Below, piece after piece: positions 1-10,271 of a DNA stretch of 64,000 bases. The number at the start of each line of letters is the position of its first letter. Position 1 is the stretch's first letter. The notes beneath the pieces were generated by a model. The model saw only the letters and a list, made by a program, of their open reading frames with translations. It was not told the origin of the DNA and made no database searches. Location of the stretch: contig CM043959.1 of the NCBI GenBank assembly GCA_014529385.2, positions 8,211,526 to 8,275,525 on the forward strand, written 5' to 3'. The translations under genes were made by a program, and so were the position numbers. This DNA is from Adiantum capillus-veneris (lineage: Eukaryota > Streptophyta > Polypodiopsida > Polypodiales > Pteridaceae).

Positions 1-464
1 GCAGGAACTCTTTCCAAAAGCTGGATTGTGCTGGGATGCACGGGCAAACACCAAGCTTCTTGATCATGGAAATCCGCTGATTTCCAATGCTCCACCATTT
101 CCCTGGCTCCAACATACAGTCTCTAAAACCGTTCCAAATCAGACAAGAGATCATCATCCTCCAGATACTGTCAGGTTATGGATGCATGTTGATGTCTCAA
201 TTGACTGTTAAGGGTAATAAGCTGCAAAGAATGTTGATGATCATCAGCGGATCCATCATCCTGCACTTTCATTTCCCCTTTAGTCTCCCTATTGAGTTGG
301 GACTGATCAGCTGGGCTAATTCCCAGTGTGACTAGGCTACTGTTCTTCAGACTACTGATTAACCGACTGGTGCCCTTCATTCTATCCTTCTCGTTGGCCC
401 TCATTCTGGCCTAGCTGGTCTGGCTGTGACTGGCCTCCTTTAGTTGGCCCTGTACCACCAGTCC
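1..464. other. non-coding sequence downstream of the element A extra ORF
   Basis: No protein similarity or RNA gene is visible here. By position it should belong to the region between the extra ORF and the 3' LTR of element A, but I cannot identify a polypurine tract or an LTR edge. Short open frames on both strands have no recognisable composition. Confidence 0.4.
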
Positions 465-1184
465 TCAAGGTGGAGATGGTGGTGGGACATCATCATTTGT
501 ATGCCCTTCTTCTTGATCATCCTCCTCCTTATCAGCTCCATCATCCTTTTCTTTTGCTTCATCCGGAGAAGTCTGCTGCTCAATATAATCCAATATGGCT
601 TGACTCATCAAAGCAGTATTATACTCGGTCACTTTGTCCTGCGAATCACTCTGCATAATTTCCATCAAAGACTTCAAATTTTCTAAATCAAAAACAGCAT
701 TTCCTGCTGGATTTATAATTTCAGCCAGGCTATTATAAATGTATCTTTCAGTAAGATAAGCCTTTAGAGCTGTATGGCGAATCAACAGGGAGTTGTATTC
801 CACCTGCTTCATTTTGAGCATTGTTTCAACCCGTTCTGCATCTCGCAGTGCTTCATTCCTTTGATTCTTGATGATCATTATCTCAGATTCAACCTTAGCT
901 AGCTTCTTGTTTAATAACTCATTAACCCTCTCTGAATGAGCTTCCAGTACCCTGTGTTGTATGTTCTGCACTTCCCGTGCTTTCTGGAGATTTTGAATTT
1001 GATCTTCAACCTCCTTCAAGTCAGTTTTAACCTTTTTCACTTCATCTTCTGACCCAGCAGCGTCCACTAGTTGTCCCATACAAGTGACAATAGTATTCCA
1101 AGAAGACTGTATGAGGACTGAACATTTGTCCTTTACTGTAGCTGGATCCAAATCAGTGGGCTCATATATCGTTACTGAAGCCAT
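465..1184 (-). CDS. extra 3' ORF of element A, distal part: predicted coiled-coil protein
   Basis: An open frame of 239 codons after integrase and in the same sense. From about residue 60 to 150 the protein is rich in Lys, Glu, Leu and Ala with spaced Leu/Val/Ile, as in a long coiled coil (for example EVEDQIQNLQKAREVQ). It ends in an acidic tail followed by DDVPPPSPP. I see no signal peptide, transmembrane segment or catalytic motif, so there is no support for an envelope function. It is probably the C-terminal half of a longer extra ORF that begins near 2300-2725; the Lys/Ser-rich linker between (about 1400-1735) is open in another frame, so a frameshift separates the parts. Function unknown; additional ORFs after pol are known in several plant gypsy lineages. 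Confidence 0.55.
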   Translation of the reverse strand: MASVTIYEPTDLDPATVKDKCSVLIQSSWNTIVTCMGQLVDAAGSEDEVKKVKTDLKEVEDQIQNLQKAREVQNIQHRVLEAHSERVNELLNKKLAKVESEIMIIKNQRNEALRDAERVETMLKMKQVEYNSLLIRHTALKAYLTERYIYNSLAEIINPAGNAVFDLENLKSLMEIMQSDSQDKVTEYNTALMSQAILDYIEQQTSPDEAKEKDDGADKEEDDQEEGHTNDDVPPPSPP

Positions 1185-1715
1185 GTAAGGTAAAGTTGCA
1201 TAATCAGCTTTTCATAGCAGAAGATGCCCTTTCAGTGGATGGGTCTGCATTTGTTGCAACTTGTCCTGTTTCCCCAGGTGCAGAATGTGTTCAGTATTTG
1301 GAGTAGAAACTCCACCTGGAAAAGTCAAAGAAGCTGGGCCTTTGCCTTTGTCCACTTGGCCCTTGCCTTTGTCCACTAACTGGTCTGCTACCTTCTCAGA
1401 AGTTGCTGCTTGGCCTGATCTTTTCTAGAACCACTAGCAACTGCATTTTGTTCTACTGACTGGCTAGGCAGAGTCTTCTCAGCAGGTTGCTTCTCTGTTT
1501 GGCTCACTATAGCTTTCTCAGTATTCACTGTCTTGACTTGGGTTTCTATCTGCCTCAAAAACTCACTGCTCTTTGTCAGTGTAGTCTTTGGCTTCTTTGA
1601 ACTGCCAGCTTGTTCTTCAGTGGCTTTCCTTTTTAGGTCTATTGGAATATTCTGACTGTCCGTTGCTTCGTCGTCTGAGGACAGCTCAATGTTCTTGGGC
1701 TCAGAAACCGGCTTC
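1185..1715 (-). pseudogene. frameshifted linker of the element A extra ORF
   Basis: Read on the minus strand, about 1400-1735 is open in a frame different from the ORFs on either side. It encodes a low-complexity, Lys/Ser/Glu/Gln-rich linker with basic clusters such as KRKATEE and SSKKPKTT, which could act as a nuclear localisation signal (inference). A tandem of Trp-Thr-Lys-Ala-type codons and several stops occupy 1320-1400. The stretch plausibly joined the two open parts of the extra ORF before mutation. Confidence 0.45.
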
Positions 1716-2168
1716 TCACTCCAAGACTTTTTTTACCTGCTCATGAACATCTGCAGAAGTGGCCCAATACAAAAATTGCCAAACATACCAAGCTTTAAAA
1801 ACATTTTGGGATTTTAGCTTGGCAGTTTGCTGGACCACATTGTGTGGCAGGATATGAAAAAGGTTAATAGGAACCTTTGGATCCAATATCTTGGCCAATA
1901 GCATAGCAAAAAGTTTCTCGGATACATATGTTGGATTGTTCTTAAGGCTTACTGCTGCAGCCACAAACCTGTAAGTGGTGGAAGCTTCCAGTCGTGCTAC
2001 TCGAACACCTTGACTACTTGCCTTGCGCTTACGTTTAGCCGCTTCATCCTCCTTCAGGGATATACTTATTTGTTGTGGAGTTTCCACAGATGGTTTGGGC
2101 TCATTGGGCATCCGGAATGCAAAAGCTATGGTTTCCGGTGTAACCGACACCTTTCTACCATTCACCAT
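1716..2168 (-). CDS. extra 3' ORF of element A, proximal part: unknown protein resembling plant retroelement accessory domains
   Basis: 150 codons from ATG, and the frame can be followed upstream of this ATG to about 2300 (a QRYVFTDQ-like segment and an ISFDANIIKQVL segment). The protein has a segment VTPETIAFAFRMPNE, a basic patch KRKRKAS, and a hydrophobic helical C-terminal half ending AWYVWQFLYWATSADVHEQ. The overall look resembles the helical accessory domain that accompanies many plant gypsy elements, but I cannot name a family with confidence. It is in the same phase as the coiled-coil frame at 465-1184, supporting one original long ORF. Confidence 0.5.
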   Translation of the reverse strand: MVNGRKVSVTPETIAFAFRMPNEPKPSVETPQQISISLKEDEAAKRKRKASSQGVRVARLEASTTYRFVAAAVSLKNNPTYVSEKLFAMLLAKILDPKVPINLFHILPHNVVQQTAKLKSQNVFKAWYVWQFLYWATSADVHEQVKKVLE

Positions 2169-2506
2169 GCACTGCCATCTTCAGTGTCGAAAGAATCAAG
2201 AACTTGCTTTATGATATTTGCGTCAAAAGAAATTCTTGTAGCTTGCAACACAACTCTGAGATCCCATAGTTATAGCAAAGTCATTGCTTGGTCGGTGAAT
2301 ACATAACGCTGGATTTTACTGTACGGTATGATGGGAAGGCTTGCCTTTGCAGCAACAACTATGGCTTGGGTTTCCTCGAGAGACTCCTACATCTTGTCTG
2401 AGCGTTTCCTTCTACCCATACACTGTGAAGACGATGAAACGGGTGAAGGAGAGGAAGACTTACTTGATGTGTCAAAGCCATACCATGGTGTCGCTGGCAA
2501 GGCTAG

Positions 2507-2725
2507 CTAACAGTAAACTATCTCTTTAGAGGTCGAGGTCTGCGACTGTAGCGAAAAAACTTCAGAGCTCGGCGATGGCGAATGATTAACAAGAGGAAAA
2601 AGTCGCGCAGGGGATTTGTGAGGAAAAATCCCAACTCTCCTGACTTTTATAGGTGCTCGTGCCATAAAAGCTCCACCACTCGCCGTTCCTAGACTTGTGT
2701 GCATTGCTGCTGTCGTGGCATACAT
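2507..2725 (-). pseudogene. segment between integrase and the extra ORF of element A
   Basis: 72 codons directly downstream of the integrase stop and in the same frame as the integrase C-terminus. It is low in recognisable features, with an RAPIKVRR basic patch and a Ser/Pro-rich C-terminus. It may be the N-terminus of the extra ORF or an intergenic linker. The stretch 2170-2506 beyond it is broken by stops but carries open pieces that lead into the next ORF. Confidence 0.35.
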
Positions 2726-2728
2726 GAA

Positions 2729-4139
2729 TTAGACAAGACTGCGACCCATCCTTAAAATGATTACTACTAGCGTGCCATCTGATCGTTGGGCGCTTAAAAA
2801 TTCAAAAGTATGTTCCCACTGATACTGGACTGGTTTCCAGTTTCGCATGATCATATTGGTACTGATTCTAAGATCAGTCTGGTTTGGTTCTACTAGTACT
2901 GGTTCTGAAATTGGAACTGGTTGCACATGAAAAAGTCCAAAAATTGCTGATTCTGCTATCTCTTGCTCAGTAGTTCCTAGTTCCTTAGTACCTTGTTCTT
3001 GCTCATTCTCTCTAGCCTCTGAATAATAAAGCTTGATCTTTGCACCATTATATACTCCTGGCAACAATAATCCAGATAAATCTTTCAGTCTGACTGTACC
3101 ATTGGAGAAGACAGAGTCTACCTCAAACGGTCCTGCCCAAGCAATCTTCTGGTTTGGCTTCTTTGGACCCACTCTAAACTGATATAGAAGCACCAAATCT
3201 CCTTTCTGAAATTCCCGAGCTTTAATTCGGGGATCATGCCAGTGCTTCCTTAGTTGTTGAACAAGTTCTTGTTCCAACATAGCCCGTTGCCTGAGTTCAT
3301 CTAACTTCATCAGTTCATCTAGGCGCTTTTTCAGATTGTGGTTGAAGTCTAAGCCATACTTCACATCCATTCTCAGACTTGGGATACACAAAATCCATAG
3401 GAACCACAGCTTCAGTTTCATACATCATTCTGAATGATTTCATTCTAGTAGTGACCTTATAAGCTATCCTATACGCCCATAGAACAGTCTGGAGTTTCAA
3501 ATCCCACTGGTCTGGTTTCTTTTGCACTACCTTAGTGAGAATAGTCTTGATTGTCTTGTTGCTACTTTCAGCCTGTCCATTGCATCTGGGATAGTAAGGA
3601 GTAGATTTTCGATGCTTGACTGAAAGCATATCCAATCGGATTTCCATAGTGTCATTAATAAAATGTGTTCCTTGATCTGACACAATCTCTATTGGATATC
3701 CATATCGGCAGACGATATTCTCAAATAGAAACCTTGTAGTTGACTTGGCTGTGTTGTTAGGAAGAGCCTTAGCTTCAATCCACTTAGTTACATAACAAGT
3801 AGCCATTACTATGTACTTGTTCTTCTTGGGGGTAACCTTCTTAAAAGGTCCCATAAAATCTAGTCCCCATTTCATGAAAACTCCCAGTGGTTGTACTGGA
3901 GTCAAAGGAGTCATATCTGCAGCTATTGGTCGATCCATTCTTTGGCATATGTCATAAGTTTTACAAAAACTTCTGACATCAGCAATCAGTATTTGCCACC
4001 ACAGAACAGCTTGCAGAATCTTCTTGCAGATTACTTCATTAGAAAAGTGTCCACCAGATTCACCATTATGTGCTTCTGAAATCGCTTGCATTCTTCCTTC
4101 CATAGGGACACAATGTCGAAGTATACCATCAACACCCAA
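2729..4139 (-). pseudogene. integrase of element A (retroviral-type DDE integrase)
   Basis: The integrase inserts retrotransposon cDNA into the genome. The N-terminal zinc module is seen as HNGESGGHF followed by FCKTYDICQRM (HHCC). The catalytic core has all three acidic residues in context: WGLDFMGPF, VSDQGTHF and NGQAESSNKT. The C-terminal part (after about 3420) carries the QKGDLVLLYQFR and WAGPFEVDSVF segments typical of gypsy integrase tails. No chromodomain follows. The frame shifts near 3315-3421, where core and tail are in different phases, so the gene is inactive as it stands. It follows RNase H directly and precedes the extra ORF. Confidence 0.9.
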
Positions 4140-5072
4140 TCAATAAAGTAATCCTCCAATAATATTAAATTTCAGGCTTTTTATGATCAGAGCTTTCTTC
4201 TGGTTCTGCTTCCAGTCCTCTTTAAAGTCACCTTGGGAAAGAAATTGATAAATATGGTACCATTCAGGATCAATTGATTCTTCTACCTCTAACTGAAATA
4301 AGTCAGCATCCACTGGTTCATCTCTCAAGGGTGATTCTGAATAACCTTCTGTACTTCTTGAGAGAAAATCAGCTCCAAAATGATTCTTGCCAGGCTTATG
4401 GAAAATTCTAAATTCAAACTCCATTAGGAACATCATCCATCTTATCAGCCTGCCTTGAATAATGACTTTATTAATCAGAAACAGAATAGCCTGATGGTCC
4501 ACATAAAAATGGAAGAACTTTCCCAACAGGTAATGCGTGAACTTTGTAGGGTTGAAAACCATTCCAAGGGCTTCTCTCTCAGTAGTTGTATAGCCTTGTT
4601 CAGCCTAACTGAATTTGCGACAAGCAAAATAAACCGGATAATCAGTCCTTCCATCTGGCTGAGCTAATATTTCCCCCATTGCCAATCCCGAAGCATCTAC
4701 ATGTACGTGGAAAATAATATCCCAGTTTGGCTGCCTAAGGACTGGTTTACTGATAATGGCCTTTTTCAGATTCTGGAAGCTCTCCTCACATTCAGCAGTC
4801 CAGTTGAACTTACTGGTTTTCTTTGTAAGCTCATATAGTGGTACTGCTTGAGAAGCAAACTTATGTACAAATCTTCTATAGAAATTCACATAACCTAGGA
4901 AAGAGCTCAACTTTGAAGCATTTCTGGGTGCTTTAGCTTGCTGAACACACTGAATTTTGTCATTGGCCATCTCCATTCCATTTCGGGAAACCACATGTCC
5001 AGTAGCTGTCCTTTCCAGACTAGAAAAATAGATTTGAATGGATTCAAACAAATCCTCTTCTCCTGACTGCAT
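4140..5072 (-). pseudogene. RT thumb/connection and RNase H domain of element A
   Basis: The segment LSSFLGYVNFYRRFVHKFAS is the RT connection of gypsy elements. RNase H follows: the first Asp in HVHVDASGLAMG, a YFACRKFS segment, the acidic TEREALGM, and VDHQAILFLINK, where the usual Thr-Asp-His is Val-Asp-His. The domain ends with FHKPGKNHFGADFLSRS. RNase H removes the RNA template during reverse transcription. A stop (4605-4607) sits inside the domain, just after the YFACRKFS segment. The part overlaps the RT frame at 4907-5072 in another phase, marking a frameshift. Confidence 0.85.
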
Positions 5073-5510
5073 TTGAAAACCATCTCTAGGAATAGTAGGT
5101 GTTGTTCCTCATCTGAATAGACAGTAAAGTCATCCATAAAAATGGCGAGGAATCGATGAAGGAATTCATTAAACATCTCCATCATACACCACTGAAAGGT
5201 AGCTAGTGCATTGCACAGGCCAAAAGGCATCACCAGATACATGAAAGCTCCCCACTCGGTGATGAAAGTGGTCTTGGCTCTATCTTCAGGAGCGATTTGT
5301 AATTGGTTATAGCCACTGTAACCATCCATAAAGCTATACATTTCATATCCTGCAATCTCATCAAGTAGCATGTCAGTAAAAGGAAAGGGAAATGGATCTT
5401 TGATAGTTTGGGCGTTTAGTTTCCTATAGTCGACACAAACTCTCAATTTCCAATTCTTCTTGGGAACGATGACTATGGGAAATAGCCAATCGCTCTGGAC
5501 ACCTCTGTAA
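4907..5510 (-). pseudogene. reverse transcriptase core of element A, downstream part
   Basis: Palm motifs of a gypsy RT are present: FPIVIVPKKNWKLRVCVDYR, MPFGLCNALATFQ and the catalytic FMDD box in LAIFMDDFTVYS, both Asp intact. The domain starts abruptly at the solo LTR insertion. The missing fingers segment ending ...LLRAGF lies at 9050-9263, beyond the 3.5-kb insertion. Once the insertion and one TGAAC copy are removed the two parts adjoin, although a single-base shift is still needed just downstream. The end is joined by a frameshift to the RNase H frame. Confidence 0.9.
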
Positions 5511-5958
5511 TGAACTGTCAGGTTTCCAGTTTCCGAAACCTTAAAAGTTGTACAAAGTTTGCAAAAACTAATAAAAAACACTATTGAAAGATTCCAAACA
5601 CTATTAATTTTTGTATTTTTGGAATCATAAGCAGAGCTTTACTATGTTTAGAAATTTTCAGAATCTGAATCTGATAAAAACTGGATCTAATAGAAATTCA
5701 ATTAGTAACAAAAATTGGATGGTTCTAGTATTAATCATTAGCAAAGACTCTTTACACTAAGGTTCTAGAACTAGCTAAAAAATTCCAATTTTCATCTCAT
5801 TAAAGATCTGCAAAAATCAACCAAGTAGATTCTGGAAGGTATGGGGGGAGTGTGGAAGCTGGGGAAACTTGCCAAACACAATGATAGCTGAAAATGGTGC
5901 AAATTGCAAGCTGGGGGGCTGCTTGGACTATGGGAAAACTGCCAGGTGCTCAGAAAAA

Positions 5959-5970
5959 GCTATAAAAGGG
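5959..5970 (+). promoter_or_regulatory. TATA box of the solo LTR
   Basis: GCTATAAAAGGG followed about 30 bp later by a C/T-rich TTCCTTCTCTTCATAATTCC, a plausible transcription start context. It is the strongest promoter-like signal in the LTR and gives its orientation. Confidence 0.5.
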
Positions 5971-6047
5971 TTCCTTCTCTTCATAATTCCATAGACTCGG
6001 AGCCTTGATACTTTCTCTCTCATCTAGGGAGAACACTATGCAAAAAA

Positions 6048-6200
6048 CATTAGATTTTAATCTCTAATTGATTACCCTAATGGTAATTAGCCTAATCCTT
6101 CTTAATTAGCAAGGTTAGATTAATCATTAGAGTTTAATCTCTAATTGATTGCGCTAACGGTAATTAGCCTAATCCTTCTTAATTAGCAAGGTTAGATTAA
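6048..6200 (+). repeat. two-copy tandem repeat of about 76 bp
   Basis: The unit AATCTCTAATTGATTRCSCT followed by GGTAATTAGCCTAATCC and CTTAATTAGCAAGGTTAG occurs twice in direct succession with few differences. It lies in the presumed 5' transcribed part of the solo LTR. Confidence 0.8.
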
Positions 6201-6409
6201 GATATTTTTTAATAAATCAAAGATTAGGCCTATGTATACTTATAAAACCTCTCTTAATTAATTAATCTTTGTTGATTATTATAATTAAGTTTAGTAATAT
6301 TAAGCTAGTTAATTATCCTATCATATTAGGGCTGAAATTAGCCAAATTATCCATGAATTAATGGAAAATATATTAATTAACGTTAGATAAATTTGAAGTA
6401 ATTATTAGA

Positions 6410-7330
6410 GATGCATTAGATAGTTATTAATCTAGGAAAATTATCCTATAATTTTCTGAGTAGTTTTCCTAATTAATTTAGCAGAAATACTCTGTTTTTT
6501 GAGTAATTTAAATAGGGAAATTAGTAAATGGATTTCAAATGTTTTGATATATTTATCAGTAGTTAATTAGGTGTTCAAGAACCCGTAATTAATTTAGAAA
6601 AAATACTCTATTTTTGAATAATTTAAATAGGAGAAATTAGTAAATGGATTTCAAATGTTGTGATATATTTATCAGTGGTTAATTAGGTGTTCAAGAACCC
6701 GTGATAACTAGGAGAAGCTCATAAAATTAATCTAGCTAATTAATTTAGCAAAAATACTCTATTTTTTGAGTAATTTAAATAGGAGAAATTAGTAAATGGA
6801 TTTCAAATGTTGTGATATATTTATAAGTGGTTAATTAGGTGTACAAGAACCCTTGATAATTAGGAGAAGCTCAGAAAATTAATCTAGCTAATTAAGTTAG
6901 CAAAAATACTCTATTTTTTGAGTAATTTAAATAGGTGAAATTAGTAAATGGATTTAAAATGTTGTGATATATTTATCAGTGGTTACTTAGGTGTTCAAGA
7001 ACCTGTGATAATTAGGTGAATCTCAGAAAATAAACCTAGCGTATTACTTAAACAGAATTACTCTATTTTTTGAGTAATTTAAATAGGGGAAATTAGTAAA
7101 TTGAATTCAAATGTTGTGATATATTTATTAGGGGTTAATTAGGTATTAAGAAACATGTGATAATTAGGGGAAGCTCATATAATTAATCTAGATAATTATT
7201 TTAGTAGAAAAACTCTGATTTTTAGACAAATTAAATAGGGGAAATTAATAATAGATTTAAATTTAATTGAGATATTTATGAGAGGTTTATTAGACCTCAA
7301 GGAACCTGTGGTAATTATACTACCAGTAGA
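6410..7330 (+). repeat. AT-rich tandem array, about 6 copies of a 150-bp unit
   Basis: The marker ACTCTATTTTTTGAGTAATT recurs near 6490, 6607, 6756, 6909, 7060 and 7212. Each is followed by AAATAGG, GAAATTAGTAAATGG, a TTGTGATATATTTAT segment and GTTAATTAGGTGTTCAAGAA. The central copies are most alike and the outer ones are diverged, as in arrays grown by unequal crossing over. No coding potential. Confidence 0.85.
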
Positions 7331-7780
7331 CAATTAGTTTAACTATATATCCCAATAAAATTATTCTAATTTTTAGGAAAAATAAAAAGGAAAATATAGT
7401 AAAGTAAACCCAAAACCTTTTATATCAATACCAGAGAAGGGATATACCTTGAGAATCTTTGATAGCTAGCCTAACCTTAGATAAATAGTTTAGGTACGTA
7501 TTTTGGTTAAAAGTAATCGATTTTTGTATATAATAGACAAGGAAAATTAGGAGATAAGTTTATCTAATTGCCAAATAAATAATTGAGGTCCAGAATCCTT
7601 ATTAAAGGGTGGAAAAAAAATTACTTATAGCATAACTAAGCTATAGGATGAGTAACCTATCAAATCGACTATTAAAGATCCCTATTTATTCCAAAAATCC
7701 TTATTTTTGGGTAAACAAGGAAAATAAAGTTTATTCAATTAATCTTCTAATGGATTAAGTATTTTTATAAGGCTTCCAAA

Positions 7781-7987
7781 ATGGCTCCCAAGATAACCAG
7801 CGGGAATCCTTTGACTGAAGAAGAAGATGTTAGTAGCAAGCGCAGCAAAGCAACTAATGACCATGAAGCAGGGCCTAGCCATAGGCCAACGGAAGAGAGT
7901 CTACGGGCACCTGCCCCACAGTACATGGACGATCAGTCCAAGGTGGATTTCTATTATTTCATTAATAGCTTTCATAGTTTATTTTAA
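7781..7987 (+). other. short ORF in the solo LTR, unknown
   Basis: 68 codons from ATG: hydrophilic, Glu/Ser/Lys-rich N-terminus (EEEDVSSKRSKATNDHE) then a hydrophobic end. The AT-rich DNA before it and the higher GC within it mark it off from its surroundings, and gag leader peptides can look like this. I recognise no family. It could be a captured exon or a chance frame. Confidence 0.25.
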
Positions 7988-8039
7988 GTTAAGCATTGCA
8001 TACGTAAGGTTAGAAAGGAAAAAAAAACTGACTATAAAT

Positions 8040-8710
8040 GGAAGGTAACTTCCACAAAACCCACGAGCAATGATTGTAACTAGGAAAGGAATGATTGGGT
8101 TATGATTGATTGACCTAGCAAAGAAATGTTTGACCATCCTTAAGACAGCTTGTCTCAAGACACCTCTGATTTCTTGGAAATATTTTAGTCCAGGTAATGA
8201 GTAATGATGGATACCATCATGGAGGAGTCGGTTACCTCAGCACGTGTGGAGTCTTTACCCCGTGCTTGTTTATGTTTATGGATAGTACTTTTAAGTTTAT
8301 CCTAGAGGAACCGCCCGGTTATATGGGCAACTGGTTTTGGCGTATGGGCGCCCGGACTTTGGGTGAAGACTTTTTCCACCCCGGTTATATAAATAAGGAA
8401 TGGGTGCCGTTTTTCACCCCTGTATAGGTGGTCTTGAGACAAGTTAGTATTGGTCAGTGATACTTTAAAATGACAGTACCTTGTCTTAAGTTTAAAGATG
8501 TCTGTTTTCTCAAAGAATGTCTTCAATACTGTTTTTAAAGGTTGTCTTAAGGAAATGCAGTTTGAAAAGTTAAAAAGAAATCATTGTTTTAATTGTGGAA
8601 AGAATGTGGTAGTAATTAAACAACAATAGAATCATGTGTGAGTGCGGGGTGGTAAGCGGGGATTGACTAAGGTTGTCAATCATGGACGGGTGGACCTGAT
8701 TAGTCAGGTA
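8040..8710 (+). repeat. LTR block shared in inverted orientation with 12690-13349
   Basis: Sequence from about 8061 (GAGCAATGATTGTAACTAGG) to about 8710 (GATTAGTCAGGTAA) matches the reverse complement of about 13349-12690. Landmarks include CTTGTCTCAAGACACCTCTG, ACTTTGGGTGA with TTTTTCCACCCC, and CATGTGTGAGTGCGGG. Here the block lies downstream of the LTR TATA box; in the other LTR it lies upstream of the TATA box. It behaves as a mobile or exchanged module rather than simple LTR homology. Confidence 0.8.
8197..8427 (+). other. conserved short ORF in the shared LTR block
   Basis: 76 codons. The C-terminal half aligns with the minus-strand frame at 12974-13225: WRMGARTLGEDFFHP here against WRMDAQTLGDVFFHP there, then NKEWVPFF against NKEWVAFF, both ending soon after. 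The DNA copies carry indels outside the best-conserved part, yet the frame is shared. No known domain. It may be a real small peptide or simply recent common ancestry of the DNA. Confidence 0.3.
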
Positions 8711-9049
8711 ACCGTCCATTCCCACACAGTAAAACGTTTAGAAACTTCTTCCACTTGGACGAGGAATCCACCAGCGGCTGTGCCCTCACATACGCTAGAG
8801 GGAAAAAAGCGTTGGTAAGGAAACCTTAATCTAAAGGATGAAGATTTAGGGCCGGAAATTTTTTTAGGGTCCCGTTTCCACTGCGAGACAGGACTAGGTC
8901 TCTTCTAGGACTATAAACCTAAACCATTGCCAATGGTAAGGGTGAATTCCCTGTAATTTTTTCTTGTTTAAAGACTTTGACTTTAGTAGGCCTAGAGACT
9001 TGTCAATGGGCCATCCCGCTTTTGGTGTCGGCGGGTTGGAGACCTTACA
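8711..9049 (+). other. right-hand part of the solo LTR, no gene
   Basis: This stretch is unlike the element A LTR. It contains GGGCCGGAAATTTTTTTAGGG and a right edge GGTTGGAGACCTTACA next to the TGAAC duplication. I see no ORF or RNA gene. Confidence 0.6.
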
Positions 9050-9054
9050 TGAAC

Positions 9055-9766
9055 CCAGCCCTGAGAAGATTATCAATCTCCTCTTTGACCTTCTTTGCAT
9101 AGTTGGGGTTCATCCGATATCTTTGCAATCGTACTGGCCTAGCATCTGGCCTCAGCGATATCCAGTGCTGACATACTTCAGGATCCACTCCCTTCAGGTC
9201 TGTATGTTCCCAAGCAAACACATCTTTATAGTTCTGGAACATTTTACTTGCCTTTTTCTTCATTGTGCCAGGCTAAGATGCTTGTTGACCTTGATCATCC
9301 TAGGACTATCCTCTGATCCTACGTTCCATTCCTCTACTTCTTGGTCGTCTGGAAGAAACCAATTAGGCCCGCCTCCTTTTCGTTTAGTCGACTCTTCAGC
9401 GTAATCCCAGGATGGTCCATTCAATTTTGAATCAGCATTCTGATCCCCTGGGTACTCCTCAGAACGTACTTGTTCCTCTACCATACCAATATCAGCTGAT
9501 TCCACCACCCTTCCAGTTAGCTGAACTGTTCTTTCCTCTGTGTTGATTTTAATAAACTGATCAGGGAATTGTCTTCTCTGCTTGTCAGCCTGCCCTTTAT
9601 TCAGCAAGACTGCATTCAAGTCAATCTCTACCAAAGGGAATATGTTCATGGCCGCTAACATTCGCTCGATCTTCTTTGCTTTGTACTTCTGACATAACTC
9701 CCTCGGCCTCAGTTCTTTTCTCCAGCTCCTACCTAGTATTGTTTGTTTGGATTTGAATTCTACCAC
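9055..9766 (-). pseudogene. protease-RT linker and RT N-terminus of element A
   Basis: 9260-9766 encodes a hydrophilic linker after the protease (segment KAKKIERMLAAMNIFPLVEID). 9055-9263 encodes the RT lead-in (KMFQNYKDVFAWEHTDLKG, a typical gypsy segment before RT) and the fingers start RYRMNPNYAKKVKEEIDNLL ending RAGF. The frame is then cut by the solo LTR at 9049; the remaining RT is at 5510 and below. The two open pieces are in different phases, so at least one frameshift is present as well. Confidence 0.85.
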
Positions 9767-10271
9767 TGGCCCCTTCTATGGTTAATGTTTGGTTTACATA
9801 GTCATGAACAACATGTGTTGTTCTCAACCATGGGCGCCCTAGCAGCATCCCATATGCCCCTTGCACGTCCAGAATTAAGAAACTGGTTTTGAATTTCTCC
9901 CTCCCAACTCTTATTTTCATATTTTCAATCATACCCGTTGCTTGTACCACTCTGTGATCTGCCATTCGTACTTTGAATGGTGCTGGCTTCAGATCAGTGA
10001 TACCCATTCTCTGCTGGAGATGAACTCCCGTTATGTTGACTCCTGCTCCTCCATCCAAGCTAACACTTGATAGAGGCTCCCACTACTTCCTAACCTTGTA
10101 GTCTACCTGAATAAGTGGAACTTCATCATCCCGGACGGTCGTCAGGTCCACTGTTCTGGCCTCCGCCTGAGCTTTCCTGCGCTGTCTGATAAATTTGGCC
10201 ACTTTAGGCAAGGTTTTTCTGATATCCTCTAGCTCTACAATTAGCTTCTGAATCCTATCACAATTTTTCAC
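9729..10271 (-). pseudogene. aspartic protease region of element A
   Basis: Retropepsin-like domain that would cleave Gag-Pol. The active-site box is LDGGAGVNI, with Asp-Gly-Gly-Ala in place of the usual Asp-Ser/Thr-Gly-Ala. The second conserved segment is YGMLLGRPWLRTT (the I/L-L-G-R/D segment). A stop (10083-10085) lies a few codons before the active site, in the same frame as the upstream KVRK segment. Upstream (to 10271) is a basic linker RQRRKAQAEARTVDLTT. The same DGGA box occurs in element G. Confidence 0.85.

Larger units (their letters stand above)
5516..9049 (+). mobile_element. solo LTR (3.5 kb) inserted in element A RT
   Basis: The segment starts TGTCAGG and ends CCTTACA, and it is flanked by identical TGAAC at 5511-5515 and 9050-9054, a 5-bp target duplication. 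It contains no gag, pol, PBS or second LTR copy that I can find. A TATA-like GCTATAAAAGGG lies near 5959-5970, about 450 bp from the left edge, followed by a candidate start region at about 5990. This is the layout of a single long LTR left by LTR-LTR recombination. Orientation is set by the TATA signal. The rest is very AT-rich with tandem repeats (6050-6200, 6410-7330). Confidence 0.75.

Noticed and set aside
465-2168. Envelope-like gene downstream of integrase
   Set aside because: No signal peptide, transmembrane segment or Cys pattern; the product looks like a soluble coiled-coil protein.
6410-7330. Possible CRISPR-like array
   Set aside because: Units are long (about 150 bp), contiguous and without unique spacers, in plant nuclear DNA; it is a tandem repeat of an LTR.
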